The notes beneath the pieces were generated by a model that saw only the letters and a program-made list of their open reading frames with translations, ran no database searches and was not told the origin of the DNA. Made by a program: the position numbers and the translations under genes. From the NCBI GenBank assembly GCA_947085255.1, contig CAMTVQ010000009.1:1-64000 (forward strand): a DNA stretch of 64,000 nt, in the 5' to 3' direction. This DNA is from CAMTVQ01 sp947085255. Lineage in GTDB: Bacteria; Bacteroidota; Bacteroidia; Sphingobacteriales; Sphingobacteriaceae. Within the stretch, counting starts at the first letter, position 1. Every line of letters starts with the position of its first letter. Shown one piece after another: positions 50,324-58,559 of the stretch.

Positions 50324-51499
50324 TTACAGCAACTTTTGCTGCATGCGCCACCAACGGTCGGGCAATTCCCCATCGCAGGCAGTTTGGTAATCGGCATAAG
50401 AGCACGCCACTAAGTACGAACGTTCGTTGGCGGTATTTCGTGGCGATGGTATTTGCATCCACCACTTATCTGTGGCTTTGCTTTTGTAAAATACCAATTC
50501 GTAATCTCCTTTTTTGGTAGCAATGGCATACCGTATAAATGCCTGTTTATCTATAAGCGGTTGTTCGTTTTTACGCAAGTAATAGCCATCTATAAAACAC
50601 CACATCATTTGGGCAATAAGCATTGCCGTTTGGTTACGCACATCATGCTTAAAACTGTATTCATACAATCCAAAAGAGGTCAGTTTGTCGCTTGCTCCAG
50701 CATACTTACAGAGTTGACATATTTCTTCGGCGGTAAATCCATTTGGTGTAGCGTGTACACTACCTGGCGCATCACTCATTTTAATGGAGGAGATATCTAT
50801 ACTTAACAAATCTCCATCACGAATTACGGGTTCTATCTCATTTATATTCTGTCGAACGGCACCTAATCTATATGCATCAAAATATAATTTTTCTACAATG
50901 CGCAGTGCAGCTTGGTCGTTGAAGTACGTTTGATAGCCTACATTGCTAAAATTAAACAGGTAACCTGGCTGATGGGTAATAATGTGTGTTAAATAATTAT
51001 TCGGGGTTATAGCACTAGTAGTTTCCTCATCTATCCTCAAATCGAGTAGTCTATCCAATACCACCAAATCTATATTGCGTTCTGCCGACTGGTAGGCTGT
51101 GTATTGCGCATAGGTAATATCGTGGCTACCGCCAATAAGAATGGGTACTATTTTGCGGCTAATAAGTTCATCCACTATAATTTTTACGGCTACATACGTA
51201 TCCTTTATCGTATTGCCCTGCTCTATGGTTCCTATATCTATTATTCGTGGATTAAAGTTACCAGTATACAAGGCATACAGCTCTTTGCGAATGGCGGCAA
51301 TTCCCTTTTCAAAATGGGTGTTTTCTGGAGTAGTACGTGTTTCGTTTACTGCAAAAATTGCAATATCTACGTTTTCTAAATCAGGAAAAGCTTCCGTATA
51401 CGTGCGTATCTGACTGCCTAACTGAGCAGGTAAAAACCCAGCTTCTGGAGTGAGTTTTTGTAGGTCAACAGGGGATAAAAAATCGGCTATTTGCATCAC
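50324..51499 (-). CDS. Formimidoylglutamase-like protein of the arginase superfamily
   Basis: 391 residues. GGSHDITYAQ (about 119-128) corresponds to GGDHS of arginases. VVLDRLLDLR stands where DAHxDLR should be, and DLLSIDISSIKMSDAPG where SxDxD-DPxxAPG should be. Several Mn ligands are therefore changed, although I recall similar changes in other Bacteroidota members. Family role: N-formimidoyl-glutamate hydrolysis, the last step of histidine breakdown, consistent with hutU nearby. Given the altered site, another activity is possible. Confidence 0.7.
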   Translation of the reverse strand: MMQIADFLSPVDLQKLTPEAGFLPAQLGSQIRTYTEAFPDLENVDIAIFAVNETRTTPENTHFEKGIAAIRKELYALYTGNFNPRIIDIGTIEQGNTIKDTYVAVKIIVDELISRKIVPILIGGSHDITYAQYTAYQSAERNIDLVVLDRLLDLRIDEETTSAITPNNYLTHIITHQPGYLFNFSNVGYQTYFNDQAALRIVEKLYFDAYRLGAVRQNINEIEPVIRDGDLLSIDISSIKMSDAPGSVHATPNGFTAEEICQLCKYAGASDKLTSFGLYEYSFKHDVRNQTAMLIAQMMWCFIDGYYLRKNEQPLIDKQAFIRYAIATKKGDYELVFYKSKATDKWWMQIPSPRNTANERSYLVACSYADYQTACDGELPDRWWRMQQKLL

Positions 51500-51550
51500 T
51501 AAAAAGCTGCAAAATACACATTTTGCATTGCTAAGTTGTACTTTAGCTAC

Positions 51551-52549
51551 ATGATATTAATAACAGGCGCTACTGGTTTTTTGGGCTCACAATTAGCGTA
51601 TGATTTAGCAAGCACTGGCAGCTCACTAAGATGCTTAAAAAGAAGTGATTCTGCCATTCCTGAAAAATTACTATCATTCAGTCACTTAATTGAATGGTCT
51701 GTTGCCGATGTTACCGATTATCTTTCTTTGGATGAAGCCTTTGTTGGTGTAACACACGTGTACCATTGCGCCGCTATCGTTAGTTTTAATCCAGCGCTAA
51801 CCAAGAAGCTGTACAACGTAAATATTGAAGGTACCAGCAACGTGGTAAACTTGGCGCTGGAGCATCACATAAAAAAATTAGTACATGTAAGCTCTATTGC
51901 ATCATTAGGGAGTGTAAAAGAAGGTTTTATTTCCGAAAAAACGAGTTTTGATGAGCAGGATTCGCATTCGGCATACGCAATTAGCAAACATAAAAGCGAG
52001 TTGGAGGTATGGCGAGGAATTGCAGAAGGCTTAACCGCTGTTATTGTAAATCCATCGGTAATTATTGGACCTACTACCCAATGGCACGGTGGGTTTACCC
52101 CAATTGTGGTAAAAGCACATGCCAAAATTAAGTATTACACTCCAGGAGTTACAGGGTTAGTAGATGTACGTGATGTAAGCCGTGCTATGATAGCACTTAT
52201 GGATAGCGAAATCGAAGGAAAACGTTTTATTTTATCAGCTGATAATGTGTCGTTTAAAGAGTGGTTTACTTGGATGAATGCCGAATTTGGACATGCTGCA
52301 CCAACTATATCTATTAGCAAAACAGTATTAGAAATAGGTTGGCGATTGAGTTGGTTATACTGCTTATTTACCGCTAAAAAGAACCGATTTCCTAAATCGG
52401 TAGCGCGCTCAGCATACCACAAAACTTTTTACACAAATGATTGTATAAAACAAGAAATAGGTTTTACTTTTACGCCCGTTGAGCTTTCTGTTAAACAAAC
52501 GTGTGAATCCTATTTATTAGCTATAAATGCAACTGACAAAAGAAATTGA
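51551..52549 (+). CDS. NAD(P)-dependent epimerase/dehydratase (extended SDR)
   Basis: 332 residues. MILITGATGFLGSQLAYDL is the Rossmann dinucleotide loop at the very start, which fixes the start at 51551 rather than 51536. The catalytic YxxxK is SAYAISKHKSE (Tyr about 143). The family reduces or epimerises sugars, sterols or flavonoids; the substrate is unknown. Its end overlaps the tryptophan dioxygenase start by 23 bases, so they form one unit. Confidence 0.85.
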   Translation: MILITGATGFLGSQLAYDLASTGSSLRCLKRSDSAIPEKLLSFSHLIEWSVADVTDYLSLDEAFVGVTHVYHCAAIVSFNPALTKKLYNVNIEGTSNVVNLALEHHIKKLVHVSSIASLGSVKEGFISEKTSFDEQDSHSAYAISKHKSELEVWRGIAEGLTAVIVNPSVIIGPTTQWHGGFTPIVVKAHAKIKYYTPGVTGLVDVRDVSRAMIALMDSEIEGKRFILSADNVSFKEWFTWMNAEFGHAAPTISISKTVLEIGWRLSWLYCLFTAKKNRFPKSVARSAYHKTFYTNDCIKQEIGFTFTPVELSVKQTCESYLLAINATDKRN

Positions 52550-53474
52550 AGACCGCATAGAAAAATTGCAAACAAAGTATGCTGCCATGGGGCAGGATAT
52601 GTCATCTTACTTAGATGGGCTACTGCATGCCGACTATTTAACCTATTGGGACTATATTCACTTAGAAACCCTATTAAGTTTACAAACACCGCGTACGCGT
52701 TTCCCCGACGAAAAAATATTTATCACGTATCACCAAATAACCGAGTTATACTTCAAATTGGTATTGTTGGAGCAGGAACAATTATTGGGAACTCCTCCAT
52801 CTGCAACATTTTTTATAGAGCGTATAAAACGTATCAATAATTACTTTGATAATTTGGTGGCCTCTTTTAGCATTATGGTGGATGGAATGGATAAAGAGCA
52901 GTTTTTGAAATACCGCATGTCGCTATTGCCTGCCAGTGGTTTTCAATCGGCACAATACCGCATGATAGAGCTAATGAGTACCAGTTTTATCAATTTGGTG
53001 CATGTAAGCATGCGCGATAAATTACGCACAGAACGCCTAACCGAGCAGTTTGAGCATATCTATTGGAAACAAGGTGCTACAGAATTAGCTACAGGAGATA
53101 AAACCCTTACACTAAAGCAGTTTGAATTAAAATACGAAGAGTCGCTTTTTGAGATAGCCTTAAGCGCACAAACTAAAAATATTTGGTTGGTATTTAGTGG
53201 TATCACATTTACGAGTGTGGAAGAGAAAAATACAGCGATCCAATTATTACGATACATGGATCAAAGTATCAATATTAACTGGCGATTGGCGCATTACAAA
53301 TCTGCTGTGCGTTATCTACAACGCAACCCTGATACCATAAAAGCTACTGGTGGTACCAATTGGCAAGAGTATTTACCACCACGTTTTCAAAAAGTAATTT
53401 TCTTCCCAGAACTGTGGACTGCTGCCGAGCATGCCGAATGGGGTAAATCTTGGGTAGATCAACACATTAGTTAG
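52527..53474 (+). CDS. kynA: Tryptophan 2,3-dioxygenase
   Basis: 315 residues. LTYWDYIHLETLLSLQ (about 37-52), FITYHQITELYFKLVLLE (about 65-82) and RMSLLPASGFQSAQYR (about 130-145) are the haem-pocket and substrate motifs. It opens the indole ring of tryptophan, first step of the kynurenine route. It overlaps the upstream SDR gene. Its stop codon TAG lies inside GTTAGCGG, the boundary sequence of the second solitary cassette, so the last codons may have been altered by the insertion. Confidence 0.92.
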   Translation: MQLTKEIEDRIEKLQTKYAAMGQDMSSYLDGLLHADYLTYWDYIHLETLLSLQTPRTRFPDEKIFITYHQITELYFKLVLLEQEQLLGTPPSATFFIERIKRINNYFDNLVASFSIMVDGMDKEQFLKYRMSLLPASGFQSAQYRMIELMSTSFINLVHVSMRDKLRTERLTEQFEHIYWKQGATELATGDKTLTLKQFELKYEESLFEIALSAQTKNIWLVFSGITFTSVEEKNTAIQLLRYMDQSININWRLAHYKSAVRYLQRNPDTIKATGGTNWQEYLPPRFQKVIFFPELWTAAEHAEWGKSWVDQHIS

Positions 53475-53495
53475 CGGTCATTGTAACTGACGACA
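53470..53495 (+). promoter_or_regulatory. Cassette boundary and leader of the second solitary cassette
   Basis: GTTAGCGGTCATTGTAAC (53470-53487) is identical to the start of cassette 4, and TAACTGACGACA (53484-53495) is the leader motif shared with cassettes 3, 4 and 7. The far end of the cassette reads CAATGAACCGCTTAC (54178-54192), an inverse match to the start with one substitution and one extra base. Confidence 0.65.
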
Positions 53496-53511
53496 CTCTA
53501 ACAGACAAGAA

Positions 53512-54159
53512 ATGAAACACTTTAAACTGACCACTTTCATACTTGGATTTCTGCTTTTTGGCTGCAACCAAGCTGACGCCAAAACAACTTCTTTGACCGT
53601 AGAAAAATCAGTTAACATAACTGACGACAAGGAGGAAATTAAGAACTTGGTTCGACAAGTTTACAAATGGCATGAAGCAAAAAAACCATCAAACAACGAT
53701 ATGGTTACGGACAGTAAAGACAGCATCTATCTTGGTTTTAATCTTGACCAACTCAAATTAGACATTATCGAACTTAAAGCGACTAATTTGTTTGCAGACG
53801 AGTTTATTGATAATTACAATAAAATTTATCTAACAATTGACAAAAAACTAAAGAACAAAGAGCTTGAATGGTTAGTAGGAGAGTTACCTCCTTTTGGCAA
53901 TGGTGCAAACCCTTGGTGCAACTGCCAAGACGTTCCCTACGACAAACCTAATCCTTGGGACTTAATTGAAGTGGAGACAATTAACTTACAAAGCGACAGG
54001 GGAGAATTAAATTGGAAATGGGGAAAGACTGAATTAAATGGAGCAATTGGCTGGAAAGAATTTACTTATAGATTTAGAGTAGTAAAAGAAAATGGCAAGT
54101 GGAGAATTGCATATTTAGAAGGGTTTAACTTCGATGAATTTACAAGAAGAAATTATTGA
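53512..54159 (+). CDS. Lipoprotein of unknown function in the second solitary cassette
   Basis: 215 residues. The lipoprotein signal ends in LLFGC (Cys 18). The mature part is largely beta and aromatic, with WHEAKKP, a WCNCQDVPYDKP motif and GKWRIAYLEGFNFDEF at the end, similar in style to NTF2-like or DUF3828-like secreted proteins, but I cannot assign it. It starts 42 bases after the cassette boundary. Composition is slightly lower in GC than kynA. Confidence 0.65.
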   Translation: MKHFKLTTFILGFLLFGCNQADAKTTSLTVEKSVNITDDKEEIKNLVRQVYKWHEAKKPSNNDMVTDSKDSIYLGFNLDQLKLDIIELKATNLFADEFIDNYNKIYLTIDKKLKNKELEWLVGELPPFGNGANPWCNCQDVPYDKPNPWDLIEVETINLQSDRGELNWKWGKTELNGAIGWKEFTYRFRVVKENGKWRIAYLEGFNFDEFTRRNY

Positions 54160-54188
54160 TAATCGTCACAGAAAAAACAATGAACCGC

Positions 54189-54695
54189 TTACAGCAGCTT
54201 ACGTAATAGATAGTCGTTCATAAAGTACGGACCAATCGGAATATCCTCTTCCTTAACAATGGTAAAGCCAACCGATTGGTAGAACTGTAGCGCTTTATTT
54301 TCTCTATTTACATTCAATTCTAGGATTTTGCGTCCGCCAGCAAGTGTTTTATTTATAACTTCATCCATAAACTTTTTGCCCAAGCCTTTACCCTGAAATT
54401 CGGGTAGCACATATAGCTTATGTAGTTTTACAATTGTCTCATCCTCATTACGCGGAGAGTATGACGCATAAGCAATGCACTCATCGCCTCTGTGCATGAG
54501 TAAGAACGTGTGTTTCCAAAAATTAAGCTGGCGTTCAAGCGATTCTGGCGTATAAATTTGCCCAAACATATAATCTACCTGCTCTTTAGGAATTAAGGGA
54601 AGATAGGTATGCCACCACGTAGCTTCGGCAATGGTAATAATAGCTGGTATATCGGCAACAGTAGCCTCCGTAATGGTATAGTTAATTGCTTGCAT
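54189..54695 (-). CDS. GNAT family N-acetyltransferase
   Basis: 168 residues. LHKLYVLPEFQGKGLGKKFM (about 87-106) is the acetyl-CoA site, and ALQFYQSVGFTIVKEED follows. The substrate is unknown. An earlier ATG at 54716 lies within the upstream gene. The stop codon at 54189-54191 falls in the far tip of the solitary cassette. Confidence 0.8.
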   Translation of the reverse strand: MQAINYTITEATVADIPAIITIAEATWWHTYLPLIPKEQVDYMFGQIYTPESLERQLNFWKHTFLLMHRGDECIAYASYSPRNEDETIVKLHKLYVLPEFQGKGLGKKFMDEVINKTLAGGRKILELNVNRENKALQFYQSVGFTIVKEEDIPIGPYFMNDYLLRKLL

Positions 54696-55056
54696 TGGGC
54701 TTACTTTTATGTTCAATACGTATCAGTTCTCGCTGTAAAAATGGTTTAATCGGGTACATTTTACCATCTGTGTATTTAATGCGGTATGGCTCGCCAGAAG
54801 ACGAGGAATACGAAGCCAAATTATCGATAAAAGCTTGGGCTGTTGCTGCTTTTTTAGCACCTTTCTTAAGCTTTAATCGCAAATGATCTGCTGCTTCTAC
54901 GGGTGTATAGGCGCTTCCGTTTCGAATAAAGCTACAGCCTTTTAAATTTTGCACGTACACAATTAACTTATCGATTTTTTCAGCTTCGGTTTGCATTGCC
55001 TGCTGGGGCTTGATAAACCCTAAGATAAGAACAAAAAGAATGGAGATAAGTTGCAT
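54682..55056 (-). CDS. DUF5329 family secreted protein
   Basis: 124 residues. A signal peptide (MQLISILFVLILGFIKPQQA) is followed by CSFIRNGSAYTPVEAADHLRLKLKKG, then TAQAFIDNLASYSSSSGEPY, the typical DUF5329 pattern with a conserved single Cys. Function unknown, periplasmic. It overlaps the acetyltransferase start by 14 bases. Confidence 0.85.
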   Translation of the reverse strand: MQLISILFVLILGFIKPQQAMQTEAEKIDKLIVYVQNLKGCSFIRNGSAYTPVEAADHLRLKLKKGAKKAATAQAFIDNLASYSSSSGEPYRIKYTDGKMYPIKPFLQRELIRIEHKSKPNASN

Positions 55057-55069
55057 CTTTATTATGAAA

Positions 55070-55100
55070 AAAGGCTGTTTTGTAATTCAAAACAGCCTTT
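55070..55100. terminator. Terminator of the tonB operon
   Basis: Perfect 13-bp stem AAAGGCTGTTTTG with its complement and a 5-base loop. It lies 23 bases past the tonB stop (minus strand) and upstream of the DUF5329 gene. Confidence 0.8.
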
Positions 55101-55122
55101 AATTAATAGTATAAATACCTTA

Positions 55123-55926
55123 TTACATTAAGGCAAACTTAATAGGAACCGTAAACTGAACCTGCTGGGCTCTTCCGTTTTGACGACCAGGTTTGAATCT
55201 AGGCATCATTTTTATAACACGAACAGCTTCTTGATCGCAAGCTGGATCAATACCTCTACGCACTTTTACATTGATTACATCGCCTTCTTTGTTTACCACA
55301 AAATCAACATATACAGTACCTGAAACTTGGTTTTCGCGAGAAATCGCAGGGTATACTGTGTTTTTACGAATAAATTTGACTAATTCCTCTTCCCCACCCG
55401 GAAATTCTGGCATCTGCTCTACCGACAAAAAGATTTGATCGGTTTCTTCTTCTACCACTTCATTTCCTTGTCCTTCCAGCAAACTCATATCAACACCATC
55501 ATCACTACCTTCTTGAGTTTCTTTACCAGCTTCTGTATCCTTCAAATCTTCCACTGTTGGAGGTGGTTCATCAGGCACTTTTTCGTCGGGCAAAATTATT
55601 GGAGGCGTAAATTTAATGGTCGATTTTAATGGTGGAGGTGGCTCTACCGGTGGCGGAGGAGGTTGCTTCTCGTCTATCGGTGGCGGTTCTTCTAACGTTG
55701 TTACTTCGGTAATTTTTACGTCGTTTTCTTCAGGTAGCGCTGCGCTAATTAATCGTACTATAAGCGGTGCGCTTATAGCCAACGAAAAAGCAACGATAGC
55801 CAATACAATACCCAACATAGCATTACGTGCATATCCTTTACGCAATTCGTATGCTCCGTATGCTTTATTTCTGTCTTCGAATACGAGGTCGCACCATTGT
55901 GCGTCTTGCAAATCTATTTTTGCCAT
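55123..55926 (-). CDS. tonB: Energy transducer TonB
   Basis: 267 residues. A cytosolic DRNKAYGAYELRKGYARN motif is followed by one membrane helix (about 37-60), a Pro-rich periplasmic stretch (QPPPPPVEPPPPLKS) and a C-terminal TonB domain (PEFPGGEEELVKFIRKNTVYP to VQFTVPIKFAL). It links the proton motive force from ExbBD to outer-membrane receptors. Last gene of exbB-exbD-exbD-tonB, 14 bases after exbD. Confidence 0.95.
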   Translation of the reverse strand: MAKIDLQDAQWCDLVFEDRNKAYGAYELRKGYARNAMLGIVLAIVAFSLAISAPLIVRLISAALPEENDVKITEVTTLEEPPPIDEKQPPPPPVEPPPPLKSTIKFTPPIILPDEKVPDEPPPTVEDLKDTEAGKETQEGSDDGVDMSLLEGQGNEVVEEETDQIFLSVEQMPEFPGGEEELVKFIRKNTVYPAISRENQVSGTVYVDFVVNKEGDVINVKVRRGIDPACDQEAVRVIKMMPRFKPGRQNGRAQQVQFTVPIKFALM

Positions 55927-55940
55927 GGTTTATGCTTTAA

Positions 55941-56582
55941 TTAGGATGCTAATGGCGTGTTCTTTAATAATTCTATCTCCAAAGGCGTAATGTCAACAAT
56001 GGCGTAGCGGCCAATATTGCATATCTGCATTTCGTCTAATATATCTACCAAATTTTTGTAGGTCGATTTATCATCCGCTTTTATCACCACAATAAGTCCG
56101 TTTTTAAAGGATTTTATACGTGATACATTTGCTTTATACTGCTCTTCGGTAATTTCTCTTGACTTAAATTGTGCTTGGTAAACAGGAATAGAATCTACCG
56201 CTATGTTGCGCACTCTGTTTTCCTGCAACAAAATTTTACGGATACCCGTGCTGCCAAAATTAGCTACTACGGGTGTTCCTGGTTCTCCTGTTTTTTCGTC
56301 TACAAAGTAGTATACCACTTTATCGTTTTCGGTAAGCAGTACCGTCATGGCTTGCGAAGCCTTTACTTTACTTTGGTCTTCTTCGGTAATATCCTTTTTT
56401 ACAGGCATATTAATTTCCATGGTTTGCGGTTTGCTCATGGATGTGGTAAGCATAAAGAAGGTAATTAATAAGAAACCTAAATCTACCATGGGGGTAAAAT
56501 CCACACGGGTAGACTGCTTTTTGCCTCTTACTTTTTTGCCCTTTTTATGTCCGCCGCCACCGCCGCCTTCTATTTCTGCCAT
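55941..56582 (-). CDS. exbD: ExbD/TolR biopolymer transport protein (second copy)
   Basis: 213 residues. The N-terminus is Gly/Lys-rich (EGGGGGGHKKGKKVRGKKQS). The single helix follows RVDFTPMVDLGFLLITFFM, with the essential Asp in MVDLGF. The periplasmic domain carries SRIKSFKNGLIVVIKADDKS. Part of the proton channel with ExbB. It lies 21 bases after the first exbD. Confidence 0.92.
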   Translation of the reverse strand: MAEIEGGGGGGHKKGKKVRGKKQSTRVDFTPMVDLGFLLITFFMLTTSMSKPQTMEINMPVKKDITEEDQSKVKASQAMTVLLTENDKVVYYFVDEKTGEPGTPVVANFGSTGIRKILLQENRVRNIAVDSIPVYQAQFKSREITEEQYKANVSRIKSFKNGLIVVIKADDKSTYKNLVDILDEMQICNIGRYAIVDITPLEIELLKNTPLAS

Positions 56583-56603
56583 TTTAGTATGGTTTAGTTA
56601 ATG

Positions 56604-57203
56604 CTACTCACCCTGCTTTTCTAAGCTGGTGATAAAATTAAATCTATTTACATTACGATCTTGCAAGGTGGTAATTACCTGTTTTACAATTGGGTAATTG
56701 GTTTGCTGATCTCCTTTTACGGCTACACGAATATTGTTATTCGCCAATCGCGATTGCCATACCCAGTCAGATAATTCGTTGTTCAACGAATCTGTTGGGA
56801 TTCCTTTTGATGGATATGCTGCACGATCTGCTGCTTCAAGTGCTAAATATTGTTTTAGCTCTTTTACCGGAACACCAAAAGAGGTGGTTAAGGCAAACTC
56901 TTGAAACTCTTCTGGCGTAAACGCAATTTGGTATTTTTCGCCCATACGCTTTAGCAAATCCTTGCGGGTTTCTTGTCCATCTATACCGAAAAACACACGT
57001 CCTTCTTTATCAATGGTAAGCAGCATGATATCCGTATCAGGCAATTTTATTTCCGAAACAGAGGATGGGGTAGTAACCGCCACCGGCTCATCGGGTTTAA
57101 ATTTGGTAGCCAACATAAAAAAGGTAAGCAATAGGAAAGCAACGTCGGTCATTGCCGTCATGTCTACTGCTGTGCTTTTACGTGGAACTTTTACTTTTGA
57201 CAT
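56604..57203 (-). CDS. exbD: ExbD/TolR biopolymer transport protein (first copy)
   Basis: 199 residues. STAVDMTAMTDVAFLLLTFF holds the membrane helix with the proton-carrying Asp in MTDVAF. The periplasmic part ends with DRNVNRFNFITSLEK. Two different ExbD subunits next to ExbB are usual in Bacteroidota. Confidence 0.92.
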   Translation of the reverse strand: MSKVKVPRKSTAVDMTAMTDVAFLLLTFFMLATKFKPDEPVAVTTPSSVSEIKLPDTDIMLLTIDKEGRVFFGIDGQETRKDLLKRMGEKYQIAFTPEEFQEFALTTSFGVPVKELKQYLALEAADRAAYPSKGIPTDSLNNELSDWVWQSRLANNNIRVAVKGDQQTNYPIVKQVITTLQDRNVNRFNFITSLEKQGE

Positions 57204-57249
57204 TTTATTACTGTCTTTAAAAGTTTAACTTATTAAACGCTTGCTTCAA

Positions 57250-58083
57250 CTATTTGTGTCTTGAAGCAAATGTCTGTACAATGCTAAATCCTGCTTCGTC
57301 GATAGCGTATGTAATTGCATCGATTTTGCTAGTGAATACGTTGTACATGATAATAGCTACAGCCGAGTTACCAATACCTAAAGCTGTATTAATTAGTGCT
57401 TCAGAAATACCGTTTGCTAATGCTACTGAATCTGGAGAACCTGCTGTTGCTAATGCAGAGAAGGCCTTGATCATACCAATTACTGTACCTAATAGTGCAA
57501 TAAGTGTTGATACAGATGCCATGGTTGCAATGATCACCAAGTTTTTTTCCAACATTGGTAATTCCAACGTAGTTGATTCTTCAATCTCCTTTTGGATGGC
57601 TAATATTTTTTGTTCTTTATCTAAGCCTGTTGCAGCTTCCATTTCTTTGTACTTGTGCAAGCTCTGACCTACAACATTTGCTAAAGATCCTTTTTGTACA
57701 TCACAAGAAGCAATAGCTGCATCAACATTACCAGCAGTAAGTGCTGTTCTAATGCTGCGTACAAATACTTGAGAAGATGCTTTACCTTGTGCTTTGTTGA
57801 TGGTTAAGAAACGCTCGATAGAAAAGGTGATAGACATAATTACTAATGAAAGTAAAATAGGTACTATAAAACCACCTTTGTAAATAAGTCCTAAGAATTT
57901 ACCAGCGCCTTCTGATACTGGATGGTTATTCGGGTCATTTCCTTCGAAGTTAGAAGGATTACCTAATACGAAATAGTAAATTAAAAATCCTACTACGATT
58001 GCCATAGGAATTACAGCTGAAGAGAAAACTGCTGCGAAATTGCTTTTCTCAGCAGTAGTTGTAGATTTTGCTACGTTTGCCAT
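57250..58083 (-). CDS. exbB: ExbB/MotA/TolQ proton channel protein
   Basis: 277 residues with three main membrane helices (about 22-42, 75-95 and 185-240 region). MEAATGLDKEQKILAIQKEIEESTTLELPMLEKNLVIIATMASVSTLIALLGTV leads into the conserved channel segment. Promoter box TACATTTG on the minus strand at 58149-58156. First gene of the TonB energy operon. Confidence 0.93.
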   Translation of the reverse strand: MANVAKSTTTAEKSNFAAVFSSAVIPMAIVVGFLIYYFVLGNPSNFEGNDPNNHPVSEGAGKFLGLIYKGGFIVPILLSLVIMSITFSIERFLTINKAQGKASSQVFVRSIRTALTAGNVDAAIASCDVQKGSLANVVGQSLHKYKEMEAATGLDKEQKILAIQKEIEESTTLELPMLEKNLVIIATMASVSTLIALLGTVIGMIKAFSALATAGSPDSVALANGISEALINTALGIGNSAVAIIMYNVFTSKIDAITYAIDEAGFSIVQTFASRHK

Positions 58084-58256
58084 TTTTTTTGTTTAATTAA
58101 ATGTTTAAAAAATTAGGTTCTATTTTAGTTTTATAAGAATGCAGGATGCAAATGTATCATTTTTGACAAAATAAAAAATGCATATTGGGTATTTAACAAT
58201 AATTTAATGTATTTAGTATTGCTCTATTACAAAATAGTTGCACTCCAAAAAAATTA

Positions 58257-58264
58257 TATATTTG
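58257..58264 (+). promoter_or_regulatory. -7 element before the DUF1844 gene
   Basis: TATATTTG, 19 bases before the ATG at 58284, with a TTG 16 bases upstream (58238-58240). The spacing is a little short. Confidence 0.5.
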
Positions 58265-58283
58265 CCTCAATTATATTTTTGAA

Positions 58284-58547
58284 ATGAGTGTTGACAGAAA
58301 TAATCAACTATTTTTACAGTTATTATATATATTCCAAGCTGCTGGTATGCAGGGCTTAGGCAAATTAATAAACCCTGTAACAAATACTACTGAAGTAAAT
58401 TTACAACAAGCACAGGAATCAATAGATATGTTAACGATGCTAAAAGACTTTACTAAAAACAACATTAGTAAAGATTTAGAAAGAGCATTGGATGCCTATT
58501 TAACCGACCTTCGCATGAATTACATAGAAGAAGTAAACAAAAAGTAA
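58284..58547 (+). CDS. DUF1844 domain protein
   Basis: 87 residues, all-helical: NQLFLQLLYIFQAAGMQGLGKL then INPVTNTTEVNLQQAQESIDMLTMLKDFTKNN. This matches the short DUF1844 family, function unknown. It is followed after 12 bases by a coiled-coil membrane protein, probably in the same operon. Confidence 0.85.
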   Translation: MSVDRNNQLFLQLLYIFQAAGMQGLGKLINPVTNTTEVNLQQAQESIDMLTMLKDFTKNNISKDLERALDAYLTDLRMNYIEEVNKK

Positions 58548-58559
58548 CCCCTAATAAAA

